64,000 nt of DNA from Amycolatopsis sp. 2-15 (GCF_030285625.1 NZ_CP127294.1:9432001-9496000); one strand, 5' to 3'. Positions 36,442 through 45,368 are shown, counted from the first letter of the stretch. Made by a program: numbers and translations. Notes: generated by a model from the letters alone, not told the origin.

Positions 36442-37238
36442 TGAGCGAACACCGTGGCGAGCGAGCCGTCACCGGTCTCCGGCGCACCGGCCGGGATCAC
36501 GGTGACCTGGCCGGGCCCCTGGGCCGGCGGCTTGGCCGGGGCGGTCGGCTGGGTGGGCGTGCTCGGGGTCGCGGCGACCTTCGCGCAGGTGGCGGAGGCG
36601 AGGACGATGTCGCCGCTGCCCAGCGCGCCGGTGGCCTTGCCGCCGAGGAGCTTCACGTGCAGCGCGTTGACGGTGAGGGAGCCGTCGTCGTGCTTGATCT
36701 GCTCGTTCACGATCACCTGCACCACCCCGGGCACGCCGATCTTCTGGTTCGGCGCGGTGCCCACGGGCAGCTTGCCGATGCGGCCGAGGTCCAGGCCCGC
36801 GAGCTCGGACGACGCGGTGATGCCGTCGGGCGTCGACGTGCACTCGGAGCTGATCACGCGCGCCTTCGGCGTGGCGCCCGCGAGCGGGGCGAGCACGGGC
36901 AGCGTGGCGTCGACGATGGAGGCCTTCGAGGCGACCTTGCCGTCGGTCTTCTTCGCGGAGCTGCTGACCGCCTTCGCCGTGACCAAGCCCTTCAGCGGCA
37001 CGTTGACGACCTCCGCGGACGTGGGGCCGTCCGTGTTCGACGGCGCGATCTTGCCCGTCTCCACGGAGATTCCCTTGTCCCCCAGCACTCCCGCCAGCAG
37101 CGAGACCGACGCGGACGCGCCGTAGGCCGACCCGGCGGGCGCGTCGGCGGCTATCGCCGAGGGGGCGGCGGTGGCGAGCAGGGCGAGGGCTGGAGCGGCG
37201 ACCACGAGGGTCCGTCCGCGCAGCAGGGCAGAACGCAT
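36438..37238 (-). CDS. Secreted choice-of-anchor-type protein ending in APETG
   Basis: 266 residues. Sec signal MRSALLRGRTLVVAAPALALLATAAPSAIA, then one Ala/Ser/Lys-rich domain with Cys pair (ISSECTST and SATCAKV) and DDGSLTVNALHVKLLG, similar to choice-of-anchor P-type proteins. The C-terminus is a Pro/Thr linker (PSTPTQPTAPAKPPAQ) and then PAGAPETGDGSLATVFAQ. APETG resembles an LPxTG motif, but no membrane helix or basic tail follows. ATG at 37238. Overlapping coupling to the sortase gene suggests it is the sortase partner (inference). Confidence 0.8.
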   Translation of the reverse strand: MRSALLRGRTLVVAAPALALLATAAPSAIAADAPAGSAYGASASVSLLAGVLGDKGISVETGKIAPSNTDGPTSAEVVNVPLKGLVTAKAVSSSAKKTDGKVASKASIVDATLPVLAPLAGATPKARVISSECTSTPDGITASSELAGLDLGRIGKLPVGTAPNQKIGVPGVVQVIVNEQIKHDDGSLTVNALHVKLLGGKATGALGSGDIVLASATCAKVAATPSTPTQPTAPAKPPAQGPGQVTVIPAGAPETGDGSLATVFAQ

Positions 37239-37660
37239 GAATTGTCCTTTCGAACACCAAGAATGGAACCGCCCGCGGATCCCCGAATCCACGCGTGACC
37301 CGACGCAACTGTCGATCACCGGCGAGAACGCGACGCTATCAAGGGGGCCCGGAATTGCAAAGCAAGATCCACTGCGCAGCGCGTCGATCAGCCGAGTCAG
37401 TGACCACGTTTTCCGCAATTTCACCACTAAAGAGTGATGTAACGCTGGGGTTTTGGCCGGGTGTTCTCACTCTGCGCTAGGGCGTTCCTGCACCTACTTG
37501 GCGGATTGCTCGCGCCGCCACTCTTCGGGGTGATCCTGAGGATGGGTGATCGGCCGGTACTCAGCGTCATGTGACCGCTACGGCGGCCCGTGGGTTTTTC
37601 GTAAACTCCACACGGGAAATCGTCGCGCGGAATTGTCCACTATGGAGCGTGGGGTGGCAT
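37239..37660. other. Intergenic region without gene
   Basis: 422 bases between the APETG gene start and the end of the next minus-strand gene. No coding pattern, repeat or strong hairpin was found. The part next to 37238 should hold the promoter of the APETG-sortase operon. Base composition is more AT-rich than in the neighbouring genes. Confidence 0.5.
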
Positions 37661-38368
37661 TCACGAGCCGCCGGTCAGCACCACGTCGTGATCCGCTGTC
37701 GTGCCGGCGACCAGAAAAAGGAGGTCGCTCTCGACCGCGCGGCCGGGAACCTTCAGCAGGTAGTTGCCCGCGCGCAGCCCGGACAGCCGGTAGCTGCCGT
37801 CCGGGCCGCTGACCGCGGTCCAGGTCCGGTCGAGTGTCGCGAGGCTCTGGCTCGCCGCCACGACGGTGACGCCCGCGACCGGCTTGCCGTCCTCGACGAC
37901 GTGCCCGGTCACCGGTACCACTGGTCCGACCACGTCGGCCGCCGCGCCGCCGCGCATCGTGAACCGGCCCGCGGTGACCACGCACGTGGCCTCCAGCCCG
38001 CCGCGCCGAACGCCGTCCTCGGTCACCCGCCCGGTCAGCGCCGTCGTCACGGTCTGGTGCGCTCCGAGGGTTCCGGAGAAGCCGCCCTGCAGCGGCTGGT
38101 TCGTCTGGATCCCGTTGAGCGCCAGGCGATCCGCGGGATCAGCCGACGCGCACGTCACGTGGACGCCAACGACCGGCCGGCCGGTGTCGTTGGCGAGCGT
38201 GAGCGTCCCCTGGACCGCCGCACCCGGCTCGTAGGTCGTGCGGTCCAGGCTCAGCACCGGGTCGAGCTTCACCACCGCCGCCACAGCCGCGCCCTCGTCG
38301 AGCGGCGCGGCGACCACTGCCGCCACGACCACGGCCGCGGGCAGCGCGAACCACCAGGACTTCCGCAT
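37661..38368 (-). CDS. Secreted Ig-like/carboxypeptidase-regulatory-domain protein
   Basis: 235 residues. Signal-like hydrophobic start (SWWFALPAAVVVAAVVAAP). The first beta domain covers about 35-140 with TYEPGAAVQGTLTLANDTGRP, the second resembles carboxypeptidase regulatory-like or Cna-B modules: VTGHVVEDGKPVAGVTVVAA, then GPDGSYRLSGLRAGNYLLKV. No enzyme motif. Likely surface or secreted structural protein. ATG at 38368, on the same strand as the APETG/sortase pair. Function unknown. Confidence 0.78.
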   Translation of the reverse strand: MRKSWWFALPAAVVVAAVVAAPLDEGAAVAAVVKLDPVLSLDRTTYEPGAAVQGTLTLANDTGRPVVGVHVTCASADPADRLALNGIQTNQPLQGGFSGTLGAHQTVTTALTGRVTEDGVRRGGLEATCVVTAGRFTMRGGAAADVVGPVVPVTGHVVEDGKPVAGVTVVAASQSLATLDRTWTAVSGPDGSYRLSGLRAGNYLLKVPGRAVESDLLFLVAGTTADHDVVLTGGS

Positions 38369-38435
38369 GACACCCCCAGAGAGCCAATCGCCCGAGAATA
38401 CCGGGGATCCCGTCGCCGGAGAGCGGTTTTGCCGC

Positions 38436-39212
38436 TCAGACTCCCGCGCCGCCGTCGACGCGGAGGATGGCGCCCGTCACGTAGGAGGCGCGGTCGCTCA
38501 GGAGCCAGGCCGCGGCTTCCGCGATCTCCGCCGGCTCGGCGCCGCGGCGCAGGGGTGTCGCCGAGACGAGGCGGTCCTGCAGGCCCGGCGATTCCGCTTC
38601 CCACGCGCGGATCATCGCGGTGAGGGTGTTGCCGGGGGTGATGGCGTTGACGCGGATGCCTTCCGGGCCGTAGGTGACGGCGGCGGACTCGGTGAGGCTG
38701 TTGACGGCTCGCTTCATGGCGCCGTACGCGGGCAGCTGGGGGTTGCCCCGCAGGCTGCCGACCGACGACGTGTTCACGATGGCGCCGGTGCCCGCCGTCG
38801 CGCGGATGACGGCGACCTCCGCGGCCATGGCGAGCCACACGCCCTTGAGGTTCACAGCGAAGACGTGGTCGAACTCGGCCTCGGACAGGCGGTCCATTGG
38901 GCCGGGTCGCTGGATCGTGGCACCGTTGTTGAAGGCGATGTCGAGGCGGCCGTAGAGCTCGGCCGTGCGGTCGACGGCGGCGCGAACGCCGGCCGGATCG
39001 GCGAGGTCGCAGAGCACGTAGTCGGCCGTGCCGCCCGCGGCGCGGATCTCTTCGGTCACGGTCTCGAGCTGGGTTTCCGTGCGGGCCGCCAGCAGCACAC
39101 GCGCGCCTTCCCTGGCGAACAGGCGCGCGGCGGCGGCACCGATGCCCCGGCCCGCGCCGGAGACTAACGCGACCTTGCCGGCCAGCAGGCCGGGTGTTTC
39201 GTGGAGTTCCAT
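38436..39212 (-). CDS. Short-chain dehydrogenase/reductase
   Basis: 258 residues, classical SDR: VALVSGAGRGIGAAAARLF (cofactor loop, about 14-32), NNGATI, catalytic NTSSVGS (Ser), YGAMK (Tyr and Lys), then PGNTLTAMI and the late block VTGAILRVDGGAGV. Uses NAD(P) to oxidise or reduce an unknown alcohol/ketone. ATG at 39212. The neighbouring HTH-type gene starts 85 bases away on the other strand, which is the usual place for its regulator. Confidence 0.93.
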   Translation of the reverse strand: MELHETPGLLAGKVALVSGAGRGIGAAAARLFAREGARVLLAARTETQLETVTEEIRAAGGTADYVLCDLADPAGVRAAVDRTAELYGRLDIAFNNGATIQRPGPMDRLSEAEFDHVFAVNLKGVWLAMAAEVAVIRATAGTGAIVNTSSVGSLRGNPQLPAYGAMKRAVNSLTESAAVTYGPEGIRVNAITPGNTLTAMIRAWEAESPGLQDRLVSATPLRRGAEPAEIAEAAAWLLSDRASYVTGAILRVDGGAGV

Positions 39213-39297
39213 GAACCCAGGCTGCGACGCCGTGCCGGGCTTAGTCAGGCATCGGCGGTACCTGGCTGAGCCCCGTGCGACAGGGATACTGGAAGCC

Positions 39298-39570
39298 GTG
39301 GACAGGCGAGAACTGGCCGGCTTCCTGCGCAGCCGGCGCGAGCGGATCACCCCGGCCGACGTCGGGCTGCCCGCGGGGCCGCGCCGCCGCACGCCGGGGC
39401 TGCGCCGCGAGGAGGTGGCGCAGCCGGCGTTCATCTCGACCGAGTACTACACGCGCCTCGAACAGGCGCGCGGGCGTGCTTCACGACGTTGTGCACCGCC
39501 TCGCAGACGATCCGGTACAGGTCCTCCTGCACGTCGAGCCCGCCGGTCATCCGCAGCTCGTCGGCCGTGA
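39298..39570 (+). pseudogene. HTH-type regulator stump (MmyB-like), 3' deleted
   Basis: GTG at 39298. The first ~58 residues match the XRE/MmyB-like regulators that sit next to SDR genes: DRRELAGFLRSRRERITPADVG, RRRTPGLRREEVAQ, ISTEYYTRLEQARG. After about 39470 the sequence no longer matches: it becomes the antisense of the neighbouring histidine kinase. The MmyB-like effector half (about 200 residues) is missing. The open frame ends at 39570 by chance. Confidence 0.8.
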
Positions 39571-40784
39571 CCACGTCGATGACCAGCCCGGTCCGCACGC
39601 GAACGCTCTCCGCGTGCGCGTGAACGGCGGCCACGAGGCCGTGTTCGGCGAGGTCCAGCGGGCGCAGCTCGAACACCAGCAGCCGCAGGTCGGTGAGCGC
39701 GCTGGCGGACAGCTCGGCGAGCTCCTCGGCGATCGGGCGGATGTGTTCGAGCTCGGCGTCGCGACCGTCGAGCCGGCCTCGCAGTGCCCTGGCCTGCATG
39801 CGCATCGAGAAGAGCTGCTGGACCACCGAATCGTGCAGATCGCGGGCCAGCCGGCGACGTTCGTCCGACTGCGCGCGCGTGCGGGTCTGGGCCAGCAGCG
39901 ACGCCGTGTCGATCGCGACGGCGGCGTGGTCGGCCATCGCCTGCAGGAACGCGAGCGAGCCCGCACCCGGATCCTCCCCGGCGCGGTAGTAGGCGTTGAT
40001 CACGCCGACGGTGCGGGCGCGGACCACCATGGGCATCGCGACGAAGCCGTCCCAGTCCGGCCGGTTCATGATCTCGTGCAGCGGCTCCCACGTCGGGGTC
40101 GGCCATGATCGCGGCCTTGCGGTGCACCTGCATCACCGGCTCGCCGCCGACGAACGCGTCGAAGAACCGCACGTGCGCCCCCAGCCGCCGGCACGCGCTG
40201 AGGCGGTCGACGAAATCCGCGGCCGGACCGAACCCCGCCATGCCGAGGATGCGCAGGTCGGCAGCCGGATCGTCGAGCGCCAGGATCTGCACGGCGGCGA
40301 TGTTGGCCGTCATCACCATCTCGCGGGCCACCGCGTCGAGGGTGGCTCGCAGCGAGAACGCCCCGGCCACGCTGGACGCCGCGCGGGCGATCGCGGTGAG
40401 CCGCTCCTGCTGCCGCCGGACATCCGTGCGGTCGCTGAACCAGACCGCCTGTCCGCCGTCGGACAACGGCGACAGCCGGTACTCGAGATCCCGGACCCGT
40501 CCGCCCGGCGCCGGCCAGCGCACGGTCCGCCGCCCACCGTCCGGCGCCACGGCGCCGGGTTCCGCCGAGCCGGGCTCCACGGGCTCGGGCGCGAACGGCG
40601 CCGGCTCGCCGATCAGATCGGCGGCGGCCGAACCGAGCAGAGCCGCGGCCGAGTCGTTGAGGGCGGCGAAACACCCGGCGGCGTCGAGCACGGCGAGCCC
40701 GTCGGCGGACACCGAGACCAGCGCGTGCAGAGCTTCCGACGACAATCCCGGCCTGGTTCCGCTCGGACTCCATTGCCCTGGCAT
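39470..40784 (-). pseudogene. GAF/PAS histidine kinase, frameshifted and 3' deleted
   Basis: ATG at 40784. Order: PAS-like domain (LHALVSVSADGLAVLDAAGCF), linker, GAF domain (LTAIARAASSVAGAFSLR to GVINAYYRAG), HisKA_3-type dimerisation block RRLARDLHDSVVQQLFSM with the phospho-accepting His, then the start of the ATPase domain (DLYRIVCEAVHNVVKHARA). The ATPase domain is cut right after its N-box at about 39470. In addition the frame breaks near 40095-40098 (CCCC on the minus strand; CCC would restore ADPTWEPLHEIMNRPDW). The remaining kinase can hardly be active. Confidence 0.85.
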
Positions 40785-40813
40785 GGCCCCATTATGCGGT
40801 GCCGCAGCGGAAA

Positions 40814-42133
40814 TCACGCCGACGGCCGCACCGGCGCAGCGGAACGGTCTTCCGGCACGGTGGCGCGCCGGACGCTCAGCCCGACCGCGGCCACCAGGCT
40901 CACCAGGGACAGCGCGGCGACGTAGAGCGCGACGGCGGTCGACGATCCGCTCGCCCCGAACAGCGCGGTCGCGACGATCGGCGTGACGGCGCCGCCGACC
41001 ATCCCGCCGAGCTGGTAGGCGATCGAAATCCCGCTGTAGCGCACGCGCACGTCGAAGATCTCCGTGAACAGCCCGCCCTGAGCCCCGGCCATGATGCCCT
41101 GAACGAGCGCGGCGACGGCGAAGGAGAGGAACGCCGGACCCGCGGCGCCGGTGTCCACCAGCAAGAACATCGGCACCGGCCACAGCACGGCGGTCACCGC
41201 GCCGAGCACGTACACCCGCCGGGAGCCGAACCGGTCGCTCGCGAGGGCGGCCAGCACGATCGCCCCGATCCAGATCGCCGTCGAGGCCAGGATCAGCCAC
41301 AGCAGGGTGGTGCGGTCGAACCCGACCGCGGTCGTCCCGTAGGTGAGCATGTAGACCGTCACGGTGTAGCCGATCGCGGGCGGCGCGATCGAGGCCAGGC
41401 TCGCGAGTACCAGCGTCACCGGCTGCCGGCGGACCAGTTCGGCGAACGGCGCCCGGCTCGTGGCCCGCTCCCGCTTGGCCTTCGTGAACTCCGGCGCGTC
41501 CTGCAGCCGGCTGCGCACCAGCAGCCCACCCACCACGAGGACGACGCTGAGCAGGAACGGGATCCGCCAGCCCCAGGCCAGGAAGTCGTCGTCGGACAGG
41601 CCGGACACGGCCAGGAAGGCGAGGTTGGAGGTGAGCACCCCGACCGGCACGCCGAACTGCGCGAAGCTGCCGTAGACCGCGCGACGGCGCGGGCTGGCGT
41701 GCTCCGAGGCGATGAGGACCGCGCCACCCCATTCCCCGCCGACCCCGAAGCCCTGGAGCACCCGCAGGAGCACGAGCAGCAGCGGAGCGCCGACGCCGAT
41801 CGCAGCGTAGGTCGGCAGGACGCCGATGAGCGTGGTCGTCCCGCCGGTCAGCAACAGGGTGAGCACCAGCATCGACCGACGCCCGATCCGGTCCCCGAAG
41901 TGCCCGATCACCGCACCGCCGAGCGGGCGGGCGACGAAACCGACGGCGAAAGTCGCCAACGCCGCGAGCGTGCCCGCGGCGGAGGAGAACTTCGGGTAGA
42001 ACACCGACCCGAACGCCAGTGCCGCCGCGGTCCCGAAGATGTAGTAGTCGTACCACTCGATCGACGTGCCGACGAGGCTCGCGGCGAAGAGGGTCTTCTT
42101 CGACGGACGCGTCGACGGTGCTGGTTCGGCCAT
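40814..42133 (-). CDS. MHS-family metabolite:H+ symporter
   Basis: 439 residues, 12 membrane segments, MHS (citrate/shikimate) group: GTSIEWYDYYIFGTAAAL near the start, GHFGDRIGRRSMLVLTLLL (motif A), RVLQGFGVGGEWGGAVLIA, and FDVRVRYSGISIAYQLGG. Imports an organic acid with a proton. The ATG at 42133 is chosen over the upstream ATG at 42232. It is divergent from a Rieske-amidohydrolase operon (302 bases), so it is the likely uptake system for that pathway's substrate. Confidence 0.92.
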   Translation of the reverse strand: MAEPAPSTRPSKKTLFAASLVGTSIEWYDYYIFGTAAALAFGSVFYPKFSSAAGTLAALATFAVGFVARPLGGAVIGHFGDRIGRRSMLVLTLLLTGGTTTLIGVLPTYAAIGVGAPLLLVLLRVLQGFGVGGEWGGAVLIASEHASPRRRAVYGSFAQFGVPVGVLTSNLAFLAVSGLSDDDFLAWGWRIPFLLSVVLVVGGLLVRSRLQDAPEFTKAKRERATSRAPFAELVRRQPVTLVLASLASIAPPAIGYTVTVYMLTYGTTAVGFDRTTLLWLILASTAIWIGAIVLAALASDRFGSRRVYVLGAVTAVLWPVPMFLLVDTGAAGPAFLSFAVAALVQGIMAGAQGGLFTEIFDVRVRYSGISIAYQLGGMVGGAVTPIVATALFGASGSSTAVALYVAALSLVSLVAAVGLSVRRATVPEDRSAAPVRPSA

Positions 42134-42435
42134 GGATCCGTACTCCTCGCGGGCGGCTCGGCCCGTGCGGCGCACCGGACGAACCGGACCGCACGTCCCA
42201 CCGAGGAAAGCAGAGAAGGGCGCAGCGGGCACGGCCGCGGCGGCTCATCCGGTCTACGTCTTTTGTCGCGGTGCCACTGGACCGGGATCGTCCTTTGAGG
42301 ACAGTCACACCGCCGCTGAGCCGATTTCCGGCCGCGTGGCCGAATACGCCGAACGAGTGCGTATTCACGGCGTTGATATCGCGTATCCCGACTTTCTGCT
42401 TCCGCGGGGTCAGGCGGCTACTTACAGTCCGAACC
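42134..42435. promoter_or_regulatory. Divergent promoter region with inverted repeat
   Basis: 302 bases without gene between the MHS gene and the Rieske operon. An 8-bp perfect inverted repeat GAATACGC (42342-42349) and GCGTATTC (42359-42366) with a 9-base spacer lies about 70 bases before the Rieske start, and GCGTAT recurs near 42391. It is a candidate operator for a dimeric regulator; no regulator gene is adjacent. Confidence 0.5.
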
Positions 42436-42948
42436 GTGAAGATAGTCGTTTCGCGACTCGACGAGTTCCCGCCGGGCGAGCGCCGGATCGTGCAGGCGGG
42501 GCGCAGGTCGATCGGCGTGTTCCGGGTCGGTGACCGCTTCTACGCGATCAACAACCACTGTCCGCACATGGGCGGGCCGCTGTGCCTCGGCCGCACGAAG
42601 CCGTGGGTCAGCTCCACCGGGCCGGGCGAGTACGCGATGGCCGAGGAAGAGGCCCTGGTCGCCTGCCCGTGGCACGGCTGGGAGTACGACCTCGAGACCG
42701 GCCAGTCGTTCCTCGGCCCCGGCGAGCCGCCGGCCCGCGCGTACACGGTGTCCGTGGAGCCTCGCGTCGAGGAGGGCACCGTCGCGGCCGATCAGGTCTC
42801 GGCGCCGGAGCCCGGCGCGAAGGGCGGGCGTCGCCCCGGCCCGTACGTCACCGAGACCTACCCCGTCCACGTCGAAGACGCCTACGTGGTGGTCGAGACC
42901 AGCCCCAGCCCGGCGGTCAAGCCGGACCCAGTCGGAGGTGCGTCATGA
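42436..42948 (+). CDS. Rieske [2Fe-2S] protein
   Basis: 170 residues. Both Rieske boxes are present: CPHMGGPLC (box 1, Cys and His) and CPWHGWEYDLETG (box 2). GTG at 42436 gives VKIVVSRLDEFPPGERRIV, a typical ferredoxin-like start. An insertion of about 25 residues separates the boxes (GRTKPWVSSTGPGEYAM). The C-terminal extension (TETYPVHVEDAYVVVE) is typical of Rieske proteins from catabolic clusters. It either carries electrons for an oxygenase or acts in one. The stop overlaps the following ATG (ATGA). Confidence 0.9.
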   Translation: MKIVVSRLDEFPPGERRIVQAGRRSIGVFRVGDRFYAINNHCPHMGGPLCLGRTKPWVSSTGPGEYAMAEEEALVACPWHGWEYDLETGQSFLGPGEPPARAYTVSVEPRVEEGTVAADQVSAPEPGAKGGRRPGPYVTETYPVHVEDAYVVVETSPSPAVKPDPVGGAS

Positions 42949-44069
42949 CAAGCACGCTGCCCACCGGTGCGTCGTCGCCGGGCACCGCGGCCGCGCGGGC
43001 CGGGTACACGATCGTCGACACCGACATCCACCCGAGCGCACCGGCCGCGGAGATCCGGGCCCGGTTGAGCGGAGCGCACCGGGAACGCTGGGACATGTTC
43101 GGCGGCCGGGTGCCGAACCCGCCGGAGTTCTACCCCCGCGTGCGCAACGCCGGCTTCCGGCTCGACTCGTGGCCCGAAGCCGGCGGTATCCCCGGCAGCG
43201 ACCTCGGTACGACCCAGGCGCAGCTGCTGGACGAGTTCGGCATCGACCACGGCGTGCTGATCCCCTTGCAGGGACACACCTTCGGCGCCGAGGAACCGCG
43301 CTACTCCGCGGCCCTCTCCGGCGCGCTCAACGACTGGCTGGCCGAGGAGTGGCTCACGCCCGAACCGCGCTTGCGCAGCTCGATCGCGATCCCGACCGAG
43401 TCCCCCGACCTCGCCGCCGAGGAAATCGCGCGGCGCGCCGGCGACCCGCGGTTCGTCCAGGTGCTCCTGCCCACCGGTGGCGAGACCGGGTTCGGCTCTC
43501 GCCGCTACTGGCCGATCTACCGCGCCGCGGCGGAGGCGGGCCTCCCGGTCGCGGCGCACACCGGCGGGATCGAGCAGCACCGCGGCGCCGGGTGGCCGTC
43601 GTTCTACCTCGAGGAGCACGTCTGGAACGGCAACGTGATGGCGGCGCTGGTCACGAACCTGCTCTGCGATGGCGTGTTCGAGGAGTTCCCGTCGTTGCAG
43701 GTGATCTGCGTGGAGGGCGGGGTCGTCTGGGCCGCGCCGCTGATGTGGGCGCTCGACGAGGCGTGGCCGCGGCTGCGCGCCGACGTGCCGCACCTGCGCA
43801 AGCCGCCTTCGGAGTACCTCCGCGAGCACCTCTGGTTCACCACGCAGCCCATCGAGGAGCCGGACGACTCGCGCCACCTCACCACCGCACTGGAGCACGT
43901 CGGGATGACCGATCGGATCATGTTCGCCTCCGACTACCCGCACTGGGATTTCGACTCCCCGCGGCTGGCGCCACGGCTGTTCCCGTCCGACGCGCGGGAA
44001 CAGATCATGGGGGCCAACGCCTGCCGGCTGTACGGGCTGCCGGCGCGAGCCACGGAGGCGACGCGATGA
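42945..44069 (+). CDS. Amidohydrolase family protein (Amidohydro_2)
   Basis: 374 residues. The N-terminal DTDIHPSA block is the metal motif DxH of the ACMSD-like amidohydrolase_2 family, VAAHTGG a middle His, and FASDYPHWDFDS the C-terminal Asp/His. SLQVICVEGGVVWAAPLMWALD is typical of the family (part: VICVEGGVVWAAPLM). Members hydrolyse or decarboxylate aromatic ring-cleavage products. The second His of the DxHxH motif is not seen. It overlaps the Rieske gene and the next amidohydrolase by ATGA, so it is the middle gene of a coupled operon. Confidence 0.9.
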   Translation: MTSTLPTGASSPGTAAARAGYTIVDTDIHPSAPAAEIRARLSGAHRERWDMFGGRVPNPPEFYPRVRNAGFRLDSWPEAGGIPGSDLGTTQAQLLDEFGIDHGVLIPLQGHTFGAEEPRYSAALSGALNDWLAEEWLTPEPRLRSSIAIPTESPDLAAEEIARRAGDPRFVQVLLPTGGETGFGSRRYWPIYRAAAEAGLPVAAHTGGIEQHRGAGWPSFYLEEHVWNGNVMAALVTNLLCDGVFEEFPSLQVICVEGGVVWAAPLMWALDEAWPRLRADVPHLRKPPSEYLREHLWFTTQPIEEPDDSRHLTTALEHVGMTDRIMFASDYPHWDFDSPRLAPRLFPSDAREQIMGANACRLYGLPARATEATR

Positions 44070-45178
44070 GCGTGTCGACCTGGTCTGCTGTGTCGGCTGT
44101 GTCGTCCGGGGGGACCGCGATCGGCACCGGCGCCGTCGACACCGACGTGCACTGCGCGCCGACGTCGCTGGCCGAGTTGGCCCCGTTCCTCGACGAGTAC
44201 TGGCGCGAGTACCTCGTGGACGGTGGGCAGTCGCTTTCGCCGTCGCAGGGCGGGGCGTACCCGCCGCTCGCACCCACCAGTGCCACGCCCGCCGCCCGGG
44301 CCGCCGGTCTCCTGCCCGCGACCGAGGTCGAGCAGCTGCGCTCCGCGGTGCTGGACCCGGAGTCGCTCAGGCTCGCCGTGCTGAACTGCACCACGTCCTT
44401 CCACTGCAATCGCAACCCGTACTACGAGGCCGCGCTCACCCGCGCGGTCAACGACTGGCTCGTCGAGAAGTGGCTCAGCCGCGACGACCGGCTGCGGGCG
44501 AGCATGGTCGTGCCGACACTCGACCCCGCGGCCGCGGTCGCCGAGATCGAACGCCTCGGCAGCCATCCGCAGATCGTGCAGGTGCTGCTCCCGGTGCGCA
44601 CCGACGCACCGTGGGGCAACACCCGCCACCGCCCGCTGCTCCGCGCCGCCGCCGAGCACGGTCTCGTCGTCGGCCTGCACGCGTGGGGACGGATCGGCCA
44701 GGCGCCGACCCCGAGCGGGCTCACCCACACCTACCTCGAGGACTACCTCGCCAACTCGCAGATTCTCGTGCAGGCGCAGATCACCAGCCTGATCACCCAA
44801 GGCGCCTTCGCCGATCTGCCCGAGCTGCGGGTGACGTCGCTGGAATGCGGGTTCTCGTGGCTGCCGGCCCTGCTGTGGCGCTTCGACAAGGACTGGAAGG
44901 GCGTCTGGCGCGAAGTGCCGTGGCTGACCGGCAAACCTTCGGAGGTCGCGCGGCGGCACCTGCGGCTGACCACCGCACCGGCGCACCTGCCGCAGGACCC
45001 GCTCCAGGTCAGGCAGGCGCTCGACCTCTTCGACGCCGGCACCATGCTGATGTACGCGAGCGACCACCCGCACGACCACGGCACCGGCGGGCAGCGCCTG
45101 CTGGCGGCCCTGACCGACAGCGAACGGGAGCGGGTTCTGGCCGGCAACGCCGACGCCTGGTACTCCTTCGGCTCGTGA
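44066..45178 (+). CDS. Amidohydrolase family protein, second copy
   Basis: 370 residues, same family as the gene before it but diverged (shared: DTDVHCAP, NDWLVEKWLS, PQIVQVLLPVRTD, VTSLECGFSWLPALLWRFD, ASDHPHDHG). Contains four histidines or acids at the usual metal positions. The pair may form a heteromer or act on successive intermediates (inference). It is the last gene of the coupled three-gene operon. Downstream at 45369 lies a 16-bp perfect inverted repeat. Confidence 0.9.
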   Translation: MSVSTWSAVSAVSSGGTAIGTGAVDTDVHCAPTSLAELAPFLDEYWREYLVDGGQSLSPSQGGAYPPLAPTSATPAARAAGLLPATEVEQLRSAVLDPESLRLAVLNCTTSFHCNRNPYYEAALTRAVNDWLVEKWLSRDDRLRASMVVPTLDPAAAVAEIERLGSHPQIVQVLLPVRTDAPWGNTRHRPLLRAAAEHGLVVGLHAWGRIGQAPTPSGLTHTYLEDYLANSQILVQAQITSLITQGAFADLPELRVTSLECGFSWLPALLWRFDKDWKGVWREVPWLTGKPSEVARRHLRLTTAPAHLPQDPLQVRQALDLFDAGTMLMYASDHPHDHGTGGQRLLAALTDSERERVLAGNADAWYSFGS

Positions 45179-45187
45179 TCGCCGAGA

Positions 45188-45360
45188 TCAGCCGGTGGCG
45201 CCCCAGCGCGCGAGCAGCGCTTCCAGATCCGCGTCCGACAACTCCCGCGGGCTTTCGCCGAAGCCCTGCCGCCGCGACGCATCGCGCGCGGCGCCGAAGT
45301 CCACGGAGTGCCCGATCCCCCAACCCTCCGGCGAGGGATCCGTAATCCGCCGCACCCCGC
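45188..45360 (-). pseudogene. Diverged remnant of the rlmN/90-aa-gene locus
   Basis: The minus strand reads SVDFGAARDASRRQGFGESP and RELSDADLEALLARW, which match the tail of the small gene at 46345-46617 (SVDFHAARVASRWQGFGESP, RSLSDADLEVLLAPW). Just upstream it reads VRRITDPSPEGWGIG, which matches [15 protein letters not shown] in the rlmN piece at 46647. The two source blocks are joined with everything between missing. It has no start. By eye the DNA is roughly 80% identical to the blocks on the right. Confidence 0.75.
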
Positions 45361-45368
45361 CACAGATC

